From: Halobaculum litoreum
Lineage (GTDB): Archaea > Halobacteriota > Halobacteria > Halobacteriales > Haloferacaceae
NCBI RefSeq assembly: GCF_030127125.1
Contig: NZ_CP126156.1
Coordinates: 2,356,001 to 2,420,000 of the forward strand
DNA length: 64,000 bases
Direction: 5' to 3'
Shown in pieces: positions 43,980 to 51,867 of the stretch. The stretch's first letter is position 1, and the number at the start of each line of letters is the position of its first letter. A program made the position numbers and the translations under genes. The notes beneath the pieces are model-generated. The model made no database searches. It had not been told where the DNA came from and saw only the letters and a program-made list of their open reading frames with translations.

Positions 43980-44248
43980 ACCCCACGGTTTCGCGTGCGC
44001 CGAGTATGTCTTTCGGATGTGTGTGGTGCCGCCACTCCCGCGTCGTCGCGTCCGAAGGCGCCGCGTGTCGAGTAGTAACACGGGGCTATCCGAACGGTCG
44101 GCGCGGTTACTCGGCACGTAGCTAAGGCCGCGGCCGACCTCCGATCGGTCGTGCCATGTCCTCCGCCAACGCCGACCGCGAGTGCCGGTCCCGGCGGCGC
44201 CCCGCCGTCGTCCCGACGTCCCTCCGTCCCCCCGTCCGCCGTGCGACG

Positions 44249-44506
44249 ATGACCGTGCGGGCGGTCGCCTTCTGGGCCGCGGTCCTGCTCCCGTTCGCCT
44301 CGCTGGTCGTCGTGTTCGCCGGCCCGGTCTCGCGCCTCGACTTCCTCGTCCTCCTCGGCCTGCTCTCGGCGAACGTGGTCGCGCTGTACCTCGGCCACGG
44401 CTACCCGGCCGAACGGCTGGCGGAGGGGGACGGTGCGGCAGCCGACGGCGTCGTCGCGGACGGCGCCGACGCGGTGTCCGGCCGGACCGGGGAGGGGTCC
44501 GACTGA
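44249..44506 (+). CDS. Small membrane protein of unknown function, 85 aa
   Basis: Begins MTVRAVAFWAAVLLPFASLV; two membrane helices (VAFWAAVLLPFASLVVVFAG and FLVLLGLLSANVVALYLGHG) and an Ala/Asp-rich tail. No family recognised. An in-frame ATG at 44156 would add 31 Arg-rich residues; I prefer 44249 because the extension is non-coding in composition. Convergent with orc1. Confidence 0.6.
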   Translation: MTVRAVAFWAAVLLPFASLVVVFAGPVSRLDFLVLLGLLSANVVALYLGHGYPAERLAEGDGAAADGVVADGADAVSGRTGEGSD

Positions 44507-44516
44507 GGCCGACGGG

Positions 44517-45647
44517 CTACCCCTCGATCCGCTCCAGCACCGCCTCGGGGTCGTAAGCCAGCGAGATCGACCGGGAGCGTCCCCGTCCCTCGACGTCGGC
44601 GTACTCCGTCTCGACGAGTCCCAACTGTTCGAGTTTGTTGACGATCTCCGAGTACCGGGTGTAGCCGAGGTCGGTGCGGTCGCGGAACGCCTCGTACACC
44701 GAGCCCGCCTGCTCGCCGTCGTGCTCCGCGAGCACCCGCACGAGCGCGAGCTCCGACTCCGACAGGCCGCGGAGGCTGCGCGACAGGTGGACGTACTTCG
44801 ACTTGTCGTACGCCTTCTCGACGTCCTCCACGTTGATCGCCCGGGAAGCGCGCATCTCGGCGTTCAGCCCGGCGCGCCGCAGCAGGTCGATCCCGACGCG
44901 GAGGTCGCCCGACTCGGCGGTCAACTCGGCCACGCGGTCCAGCTCCGGGGCGCCGATGACGCCCTCGTGGAACCCCCGGTCCGCCCGTTCGCGGAGGATG
45001 TCGACGATCTCGTCGACGTCGTACGTCGGGAAGTACACCTCCTCGGGGCGGAACACCGACTGGACGCGCGTGTCCAACTCCTCGATCACCGACAGCGACA
45101 GGTCCGAGGAGACGCAGATGACGCCCACCTTCGCGCCGGCGTGGGCCTCGTGGGCCCGCAGCAGCGAGTAGAGGGCGTCCGACGCCTCGTTCTCGTAGAA
45201 CAGGTAGTTCACGTCGTCGAGCGCGACGACGAGCACCTCGTCGTCCTCGACGAGGCGGTCGGCGATCTGGCCGAACAGCTTCTTGAACGAGATGCCCGAG
45301 GACGGCGGCTCGTAGTCGAAGATGCCCTCGAAAACGCGCGAGAACACCGCGTACCGCGTCGAGTCCACCTGACAGTTCACGCGGACGGTCCTGACGTCGG
45401 TCTGCGCCCGCAGCTCCGAGAACAGCTTCTGGACGGAGGTGGTCTTGCCCGTCCCGGGCGGCCCGCGGACGACGGTGTTGAGCGGGCGCGACCCCCGCGC
45501 GGCCGGCCGGAGCGCGTACTTCAGCGACTCCAACTGGCTCTCGCGGTGGCGGAACGTCTCGGGGACGTAGTCGATCTCGAAGACGTGCTCGTCGCGGAAG
45601 ACGGACTCGTCCCACGACAGCATGTCGTCTTCGGGGTCCCCGGCCAT
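44517..45647 (-). CDS. orc1: Orc1/Cdc6-type replication initiator, 376 aa
   Basis: Binds replication origins and loads MCM. The AAA+ core has Walker A GPPGTGKTTSVQ and the Walker B/Cdc6 pattern VALDDVNYLFYENEA; sensor and lid follow (DLRVGIDLLRRAG). A C-terminal winged helix (YTRYSEIVNKLEQLGLVE) binds DNA. Haloarchaea have several paralogues, and I cannot tell which this is. No origin-recognition boxes of the usual kind were seen nearby, and the 299-bp spacer upstream appears ordinary. Confidence 0.94.
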   Translation of the reverse strand: MAGDPEDDMLSWDESVFRDEHVFEIDYVPETFRHRESQLESLKYALRPAARGSRPLNTVVRGPPGTGKTTSVQKLFSELRAQTDVRTVRVNCQVDSTRYAVFSRVFEGIFDYEPPSSGISFKKLFGQIADRLVEDDEVLVVALDDVNYLFYENEASDALYSLLRAHEAHAGAKVGVICVSSDLSLSVIEELDTRVQSVFRPEEVYFPTYDVDEIVDILRERADRGFHEGVIGAPELDRVAELTAESGDLRVGIDLLRRAGLNAEMRASRAINVEDVEKAYDKSKYVHLSRSLRGLSESELALVRVLAEHDGEQAGSVYEAFRDRTDLGYTRYSEIVNKLEQLGLVETEYADVEGRGRSRSISLAYDPEAVLERIEG

Positions 45648-45946
45648 GATACCGGACCTTCGCGTGTCCGACCACTTAATCGTTCCCCGGCGGCGGGGTG
45701 AAAGTGAACGGCTCGCGGAGACCGCGAACGCGGGGCGCTCGCGGCCGATACGGTTTCAGTATCGCCGTGCTCGGTCGCGGACGTCCGGGCGGTAGTGGTC
45801 GGGGGGATCCGGCGGGGCGAACGTGTCGCCGACGCCGACCGACGGGCGAACGCCGGCACCGGTCGCCGCGTTCGGTCGCTGAATCCGGCTTAATCCGGGG
45901 CACGCGTCGGGCGGCTTGAGGTGGGGCGGGAGGCTCGGACGGAGCG
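45648..45946. other. 299-bp divergent spacer between orc1 and the response-regulator gene
   Basis: Holds TATA-like CACTTAATCG near 45675-45684 for orc1 (minus strand) and GGCTTAATCC at 45888-45897 possibly for the plus-strand gene. No origin-type repeat or AT-rich unwinding element was found. Confidence 0.55.
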
Positions 45947-46588
45947 ATGACGGAGGGCATCGACGACGAGGGGGGAACCGACGGCCCGGCCGAGCGGGGA
46001 CGCCCCCGCGTCCTCGTGGCCGAGGACGAGGCGGACGTGCGCGAACTGTACGCGGACCGGCTCGCGACCGACTACGACGTGATCACGGCGGCCGACGGCG
46101 AGGCGACGCTCGCGGCGCTCGACGACTCGGTCGACGTCGTGTTCCTCGACCGGCGGCTGCCGGGGATCCACGGCGACGACACGCTCGAACTGATCCGCGG
46201 GTCCGGCGTCGGCGTCCGCGTCGCCGCCGTCACCGGCGTCGGCGCGGACGCGGACCTCGTCGACCTCCCGGTCGACGCCTACCTCGAGAAGCCGGTCGAC
46301 GCGTGCCGGCTCCGGGAGACGGTCGACCGGCTCGTGCGCGTCGCCCGCTACGACGACGGGGTGCGTCGCTACTACGCCCTCTCCCAGAAACAGGCCGCCC
46401 TCGACGGCGCTCCCGGCGTCTCCGAGGCGGACCCCGCGTACCGGGAACTGGTTCGGCGCCGCGGCACGCTCCGGCGCGGCATCGAGGACCTCCGCGGCGG
46501 CCTCGACGACGCCGACTACGAACTCCTCTTTCGCGGCCTCGACGACGGCGACGCCGGTCACGACGAGCCGAGGGACCTGTACGCCTGA
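45947..46588 (+). CDS. Response regulator with receiver and HalX domains, 213 aa
   Basis: Two-component output protein. The receiver has Glu26-Asp27 (LVAEDEADVREL), phosphoacceptor Asp68 in VVFLDRRLPG, Thr96 in VTG and Lys115 in YLEKPVD. Residues ~135-185 (RRYYALSQKQAALDGAPGVS) match HalX, a helical haloarchaeal dimer-type domain. There is no DNA-binding domain, so it probably acts through protein contact. A partner kinase is not adjacent. Confidence 0.88.
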   Translation: MTEGIDDEGGTDGPAERGRPRVLVAEDEADVRELYADRLATDYDVITAADGEATLAALDDSVDVVFLDRRLPGIHGDDTLELIRGSGVGVRVAAVTGVGADADLVDLPVDAYLEKPVDACRLRETVDRLVRVARYDDGVRRYYALSQKQAALDGAPGVSEADPAYRELVRRRGTLRRGIEDLRGGLDDADYELLFRGLDDGDAGHDEPRDLYA

Positions 46589-46599
46589 CCGGCCGGCCC

Positions 46600-48578
46600 T
46601 CAGAACTTCTCCAACAGCCCCTCGTAGAACCCCGGGTCCGACGACTCGGTGGCGAGCTTCTCGACGATCAGCTCCGGCGTCGACCGCGCGAGGTGGTCCT
46701 TCCGCGGCGAGCGGTTCACGACCAACTCCCCGTCCGCCAGCCCCACGGCCTCGATCCCGTCCACGGCCACGTCGACGTCGGCGGCCTCGCGGATCTGGCG
46801 GGCGAGGTGGGAGACGAACACGCCGGTCGCGCCCTGCTCGGCGAGCGCCTCGAGGATGCCGGCGATGATCTTCGCGGACGCCCCGGGCTCGGTGATCGAC
46901 TCCAGCTCGTCGACGAGGACGAGCCGCCCGCTCGCGCCCGAGACGAGGTCGCCGAAGTCGCGCAGCGTCGACTCGAACGCGCCGGCGTCGAGCGTCCCCT
47001 GCGACTTCGCGTAGTAGTGCAGCTCCGAGACGCGACCCACCCGCGCCGACGCGGCCGGGACGGGGAGCCCCATGTGCGCGAGCGTGACGATCAGCGCGAC
47101 GAGGTCGAGCGTCGAGGTCTTCCCGCCGGAGTTGACGCCCGACAGCAGGGTGACGCCCTCGACGGCGTAGTCGACGGGCTCGGCCTCGTCGAACGACACG
47201 TCGAGCAGGGGCGAGCGGCCGCCCTCGATGGCGAACCCGGTCCCCTCGTCGTCGATCTCGGGGACGACGCAGTCGAAGTCGCGGGCGAACCGCGCGACCG
47301 CCAACTCCACGTCGAGTTCGAGCGCGTCGGCGATCAGGTCGTCGGCCGGCTCCCGCAGGTCCGCGAGGTCGGCGGCCAGCCCGGACTTCAGCTTCGCCGC
47401 GCGGCGGTCGCGGGCGGCCTTCAGCTCGGTGCGGAGGCGGTTCAGCGGCTCCTCGTTGTGCTCGGTCGGGAAGGTGGGCTCGCCCGCGAACACACGCTCG
47501 GCGAAGTCCGCCTCCCCCGGCTGTAGCTGGAGGGCGTCGACGAAGTGTTCGCGCGCCTTCCGGATCGCGGCGTCGTACTCGTCGGCAAGCTCCCGCGAGA
47601 GGAGGCTGTCGACGCGGGCGCCCTGCTCGACCAGCGAGAGGAAGTCGGTGCCCTCGATGGTGACGTCCTGCTCGCGGATGGCGTCGCGCAGGTGGTCGTT
47701 CGCCACGCTCGCGGCGGTGCTGGCGGCGGCGTCGAGGTCGTCGACGGCGTCGGTGAGCCGGCGCAGTTCGTCGTCGCCGCGGGGGTGCCGTCGTCGTCGA
47801 GCCGCGACAGCGCGTCGCGCAGCGCCGCGGGGTCCAGCGCCGGGTCCATCCCGGCGGCCTCGTGGACGTCCAGCGCCGCCAGCAGCTCGGCGCGGTTCTC
47901 GGCGAAGAACGCGAGCAGGCGCTCGGGGACGACCTCCTCGTGGCGCTCCTCGGGGTCGGGGATCACCCGGACGTCGCCGTCGACGTCGACGCCGGCGAAC
48001 GACTCGTCGAGCGCGACGACCGTGCTGTACGACCGGGCCAACTCCGCGAGGTCGCGGGCGTCCTCGACGACCTCGACGGACAACTCGGGGAACGCGTCCT
48101 TCGCCTCGGCGTAGCGCTCGGCGTCGGCGGTCGCCAGCGCCCGCTCGCGCACCCGCAGCCCGCGCGGCTCGGTCGGCTGGTCGACGCCCCGCAGCGCCTC
48201 GACCACCGCCTCGTTCGGCTCGCGTTCGACGGCGTCGGCGGCCCACTCGCGCACCTCCGCGATCCGGGACTCGGTCGCCGACGGGTACAGCGTCCGGAGG
48301 CGCTTCTCGGCGTAGCCGGTGACGGCGCGCTCCTGCAACAGGCCGAGCGCGTCCTCGTACACCTCGCGGGCGCGGTCGGTCGCCAGCCAGCCGCCGGGGT
48401 CGTCGTGGCGCCGCCGGATGGCGCCGCGGGCGATGGCGGCGGCCCGACCCTCCGTGAGCCCGGGGGCGCGGGCCAGCGTCGCCACGTCGCCGCGGCGGAG
48501 GGCGTCCGCGGCGCCGTCGAGGTCGGCGAGCGTCTCGGCCGTCTTCTCGCCGACGCCCGGGACCGACGTGAACTCCAT
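46600..48578 (-). CDS. MutS-like DNA-binding ATPase (MutS5/MutS2 type), broken by one frameshift
   Basis: Divergent MutS-family protein of about 659 residues after bridging one shift. The N-terminus has a helix-hairpin-helix (MEFTSVPGVGEKTAETLADL, then LARAPGLTEGRAAAIARGAI). The C-terminal ATPase has Walker A in LLSGVNSGGKTSTLDLVALI, Walker B LVLVDELESITEPGASAKII and the VFVSHLA switch. No mismatch-recognition domain (Phe-x-Glu) is present, so a role in recombination or ribosome rescue, as for MutS2, is more likely than repair. The shift is in a G5 run at 47781-47785; adding one base joins both parts. Confidence 0.85.
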
Positions 48579-48743
48579 TCGGGGCACGGTAGCGTGGCGG
48601 GGGTCAAAACCGTTCCTCCGACGGCGGGCGCACGCGGCGGGCCCGGGGCCCGCGCGGGGGAACGGCGCGTCCGAGCGACCGCGTCCCGACCGCACCCTGC
48701 CCGTGACGCGGGGCTTTTCACCGGGCGCCCCGTCGCTGGGGCC

Positions 48744-49641
48744 ATGAACGACGACGTGGCGGCGAAGGCGGCGGCCGCGCGCGAGTCGCTGGCCGAGCGC
48801 GACGGCGTCCTCGTCGCCTTCTCCGGCGGCGTCGACTCGTCCGTGGTCGCGGCGCTGGCGCGCGACGCGCTCGGCGACGACGCGGTCGCGTGCACCGCCA
48901 AGAGCGAGACGCTCCCCGCCGAGGAGCTGGACGACGCGACCCGCGTTGCCGAGGACATCGGCATCGACCACGCGATCGTCGAGTTCTCCGAGCTCGACGA
49001 CCCGGACTTCGTCGCCAACGGCGACGACCGCTGTTACCACTGCCGGACGATGCGGCTCTCGCGGATGTACGACGCCGCCCGCGAGCGCGACATCGCCACC
49101 GTCTGCGACGGGACGAACGCCTCCGACCCCGGCGAGGGCCACCGCCCCGGCCTGCAGGCCGTCGAGGAGTTGGCCGTGGTGTCGCCGCTGTTGGCCGCCG
49201 GGATCACGAAGGAGGAGGTCCGCGAGATCGCCGACCACTACGGGCTCGACGTGGCGGACAAGCCCTCGATGGCGTGCCTCTCCTCGCGCATCCCGACGGG
49301 CCTCGAAGTGACCGAGGAGCGCCTCACCCGCATCGAGCAGGCCGAACGACTCCTGCGTACGTGGGGTTTCTCGCAGTTCCGCGTCCGCGACCACGACGGC
49401 CTCGCGCGCATCGAGGTCGGCACCGACGAGTTGGAGACGGCGCTCGACCCCGACTTCGTCGCCGCCGCCCGCGACCACATGCTCGACCTCGGCTTCGACC
49501 ACGTGACGCTGGATCTGGAGGGGTACGCGACCGGCAGCGTGAGTCCCGCCGGGGGGGACGGACGACGGCGAGGAGAAGACGGTCGACTACGACGGCGAAC
49601 CGGTCGTCGACGACGTGTTCGCCCGCGAGTACCCGTCGTAG
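48744..49641 (+). CDS. larE: LarE-type ATP-dependent sacrificial sulfur transferase, frameshifted near its end
   Basis: PP-loop enzyme that adenylates and sulfurates pyridinium dicarboxylate to build the nickel-pincer cofactor. The PP-loop is LVAFSGGVDSSVVAAL. KPSMACLSSRIPTG holds the Cys that donates sulfur in LarE, with RCYHCRTM as a further Cys pair. In frame, the last ~28 residues are lost: a G7 run at 49551-49557 should probably be G6, giving AGGTDDGEEKTVDYDGEPVV and a stop at 49641. No larA, larB or larC is in the window, so the target cofactor use is unknown. Confidence 0.88.
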
Positions 49642-49688
49642 CCCCCCGCCTCGTCTCCCCTCGCCTCGTCCTCCCCCCCGCGCGCCGC

Positions 49689-50348
49689 TCAGTAGTTCTC
49701 CTGGCTCGTCGCCTCCGCGAGGAACGAGGTGACGTTCTCGCGCACCAGCGCGGCCGCCCGCGCCCCGTCGCCGGGCGCGCCGTCGACGCGCACCTCGTTC
49801 ACCGCGCAGTTGCCCTGCTCCTGGTCGAGCACCGCCGCGACCACGTCGAGCCCCTTCAGCTCGCCCGTCACGGCGTACAGCGGACCGCCGTGGGCGACGA
49901 CCGCGACCGTCTCGTCGGCGCCGACCGCCGCGCGGAGGTCGGCGAACGCCGCCGTGACCCGGCCCCACATGTCGAGCAGCGACTCCCCGCTCTCGGGGGT
50001 CGTCTCGGCGGCCGCGTAGCCGACCTCCGAGAGCGTGTACTCCGGGTACGTGCCGAACAGCTCCCCGTAGCGCAGCCCCTGCATCCGCCCGAAGTCGCGT
50101 TCGCGCCACCGGGCGTCGAACGCCGGCTCGACGCCGGTCGCCCGCGAGACGGCTCGGGCCGTCTCGGCCGCCCGCTCGAGGTCCGAGGCGACGACCCGGT
50201 CGACCGCGTACTCGTCGGCGAGGTAGTCGGCGAGCGCGGCGGCCTGCTCGCGCCCCCGGTCGGTCAACTCGGTCGGCGCCCAGCCCTGCACGCGTCGGTC
50301 GCGGTTCCACGGCGTCTCGCCGTGGCGACACAGGAGGATCGTTCCCAT
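49689..50348 (-). CDS. Histidine phosphatase family protein (phosphoglycerate mutase-like), 219 aa
   Basis: Two-histidine phosphatase. The RHG motif is LLCRHGETPWN with the nucleophile His near residue 8, and the second His is VVAHGGPLYAV. It resembles cofactor-dependent phosphoglycerate mutases and cobalamin/alpha-ribazole phosphatases; the exact substrate is unclear. ATG at 50348. Confidence 0.86.
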   Translation of the reverse strand: MGTILLCRHGETPWNRDRRVQGWAPTELTDRGREQAAALADYLADEYAVDRVVASDLERAAETARAVSRATGVEPAFDARWRERDFGRMQGLRYGELFGTYPEYTLSEVGYAAAETTPESGESLLDMWGRVTAAFADLRAAVGADETVAVVAHGGPLYAVTGELKGLDVVAAVLDQEQGNCAVNEVRVDGAPGDGARAAALVRENVTSFLAEATSQENY

Positions 50349-50445
50349 CGGGCGTGGGTGGGTCGGGGGACGGCAAAAGGGTACCTCGGGGAGCGGCGAC
50401 GCGTCCCCGCGGGCACGGCCGGCGACGCGGTCGCGGGCGCCGCGG

Positions 50446-51741
50446 CTAGTTCCCCGTCCAGCGCAACAGCGCCAGCGTCCCCTCGAACAACACGATCATC
50501 GTCGCGCCGACGATGATGGGCGCCATCCCGGTCGGGTCCGGCGAGACGATGAACGCCAGCCCGACGAACGCCGACCAGAACAGCAGCCGGCGGTCCTCCA
50601 TCCACTCGCGGGTCACCAGCCCCATCATGATCGCGAGCTGGATGAACAGCGGGATCTGGAACACGATCGCCATGTACCCCATCAGCAGGAGGATGAGGTT
50701 GAACGTCTCCCGGAGGCTGAACGCGAGGACGGCGCTGTCCTCGGTGTAGCTGATGAAGTAGTCGAAGATGACCGGGAGGACGATGAAGTGCGCGAACGCG
50801 ACGCCGACCAGCCCGAGGATCAGGCTCGTCGGGACGGCCGCGAGGTAGTAGCGGCGCTCGTGGGGGTACAGCCCGGGCTTCATGAAGCGGTACGTCTCGT
50901 AGACGAACACGGGCAGACCGACGAGCAGCCCCGCCAGCGACGCCACCTTCAGCTTCGTGAGGAGGAACTCCAGCGGGCCGTACACCCGCGGGCGGTTGTC
51001 CTCGAAGCCGACGTGGGCGTCCCACAGGAACTGGATGATCTCCTCGGCGCTGGGCACCGCCGGCGACACCGTCCCGATGAGCAGCACCGCGACGACGACG
51101 ACGCCGGCGACCGCGAACACGACGCCGAGCCGGCGCATCATCTCCTCGATGTGCTCGGTCAACGGCATCTCCTGGTCGGAGTCGGGCCCGCCGCCCTCGC
51201 CGCCGAGGTGGCCCATCCCCTCGTTCACGGCGGCCATCCCCTTCTGGGCGGCCGTCATCGCCCCCTCGCCGTTCGTCGCCACGTCGGCGTCGTCGGGGCG
51301 GTCGCCCGCGGTCGGCTCCGGCACCGGCTGGTCGGGCTCCGGGGGCACCGTCACCTGCTCGCCGTCGATCCCCGTCGGCTCGGCCGGCTCGTACTCGTCC
51401 GCTTCCGAGCCGTCCGGATCGTCCGCTTCCGAGCCGTCGGGGTCGTCGGCCTCGTCGGTCGACGCCGACGCGACGGCGTCGTCGACGTGCACGAACTCGG
51501 CTCCGTCGTCGGCGTCTTCGTTCGCGTCGTCGGCTTCCGCGTCGGCCTCGGCTTCCGCATCGGCGTCGTCCTCAGCTTCGGCGTCGGCCGACGGCTCCGG
51601 CGCGGGGTCGGTGCCGGGGTACTCGAACGCCTCCTCGTCGTCCCCGTCGCTCGCGCCGTCGTCGGCGGGTCCGGACCCGTCGGTGTCGCCGTCGTCGGCG
51701 TCCACCGGGTCGTCCTCCGGCGGGTCCGGGTCCGGGGTCAT
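50446..51741 (-). CDS. tatCo: TatC (TatCo type) with long acidic N-terminal domain, 431 aa
   Basis: Core membrane receptor of the twin-arginine translocase, the main secretion route in haloarchaea. The TatC domain starts near residue 191 (EMPLTEHIEEMMRRLGVVF); six hydrophobic segments and the conserved FLLTKLKVASLAGL, PVFVYETYRFMKPGLYPHER and FVSPDP-type loop follow. The first ~190 residues are an acidic, probably unfolded cytoplasmic extension with repeated DPDGSEAD. It is divergent from the tandem TatC gene (tatCt) with 126 bp between. tatA is not in this window. Confidence 0.93.
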   Translation of the reverse strand: MTPDPDPPEDDPVDADDGDTDGSGPADDGASDGDDEEAFEYPGTDPAPEPSADAEAEDDADAEAEADAEADDANEDADDGAEFVHVDDAVASASTDEADDPDGSEADDPDGSEADEYEPAEPTGIDGEQVTVPPEPDQPVPEPTAGDRPDDADVATNGEGAMTAAQKGMAAVNEGMGHLGGEGGGPDSDQEMPLTEHIEEMMRRLGVVFAVAGVVVVAVLLIGTVSPAVPSAEEIIQFLWDAHVGFEDNRPRVYGPLEFLLTKLKVASLAGLLVGLPVFVYETYRFMKPGLYPHERRYYLAAVPTSLILGLVGVAFAHFIVLPVIFDYFISYTEDSAVLAFSLRETFNLILLLMGYMAIVFQIPLFIQLAIMMGLVTREWMEDRRLLFWSAFVGLAFIVSPDPTGMAPIIVGATMIVLFEGTLALLRWTGN

Positions 51742-51751
51742 TGGGTTGGGT

Positions 51752-51772
51752 TCACCTCCGACGCGTTATAGG
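51752..51772 (-). promoter_or_regulatory. Promoter and ribosome-binding site of tatCo
   Basis: TATA-like CTATAACGC at 51764-51772 about 27 nt upstream of the ATG, and GGAGGTGAA at 51752-51759, a good Shine-Dalgarno about 10 nt upstream. This is one of the few genes here with a clear Shine-Dalgarno sequence. Confidence 0.5.
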
Positions 51773-51867
51773 CCTTTTCTGATTGGTCGGCGCGCGTCCC
51801 CGCCGCCGCCGACGCGGCCGTCCCCTCGTTGAAAAGGTTGATAACCGGGAAGCCGCTCCTCTCGGCT

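Noticed and set aside
44156-44248. Longer start for the small membrane protein
   Set aside because: The 31 extra residues are Arg/Pro-rich and non-coding in composition; the start at 44249 directly precedes the first membrane helix.
44517-45946. A replication origin at orc1
   Set aside because: Orc genes often lie by origins, but no ORB-type repeat pairs or AT-rich unwinding region were found in the 299-bp spacer or downstream.
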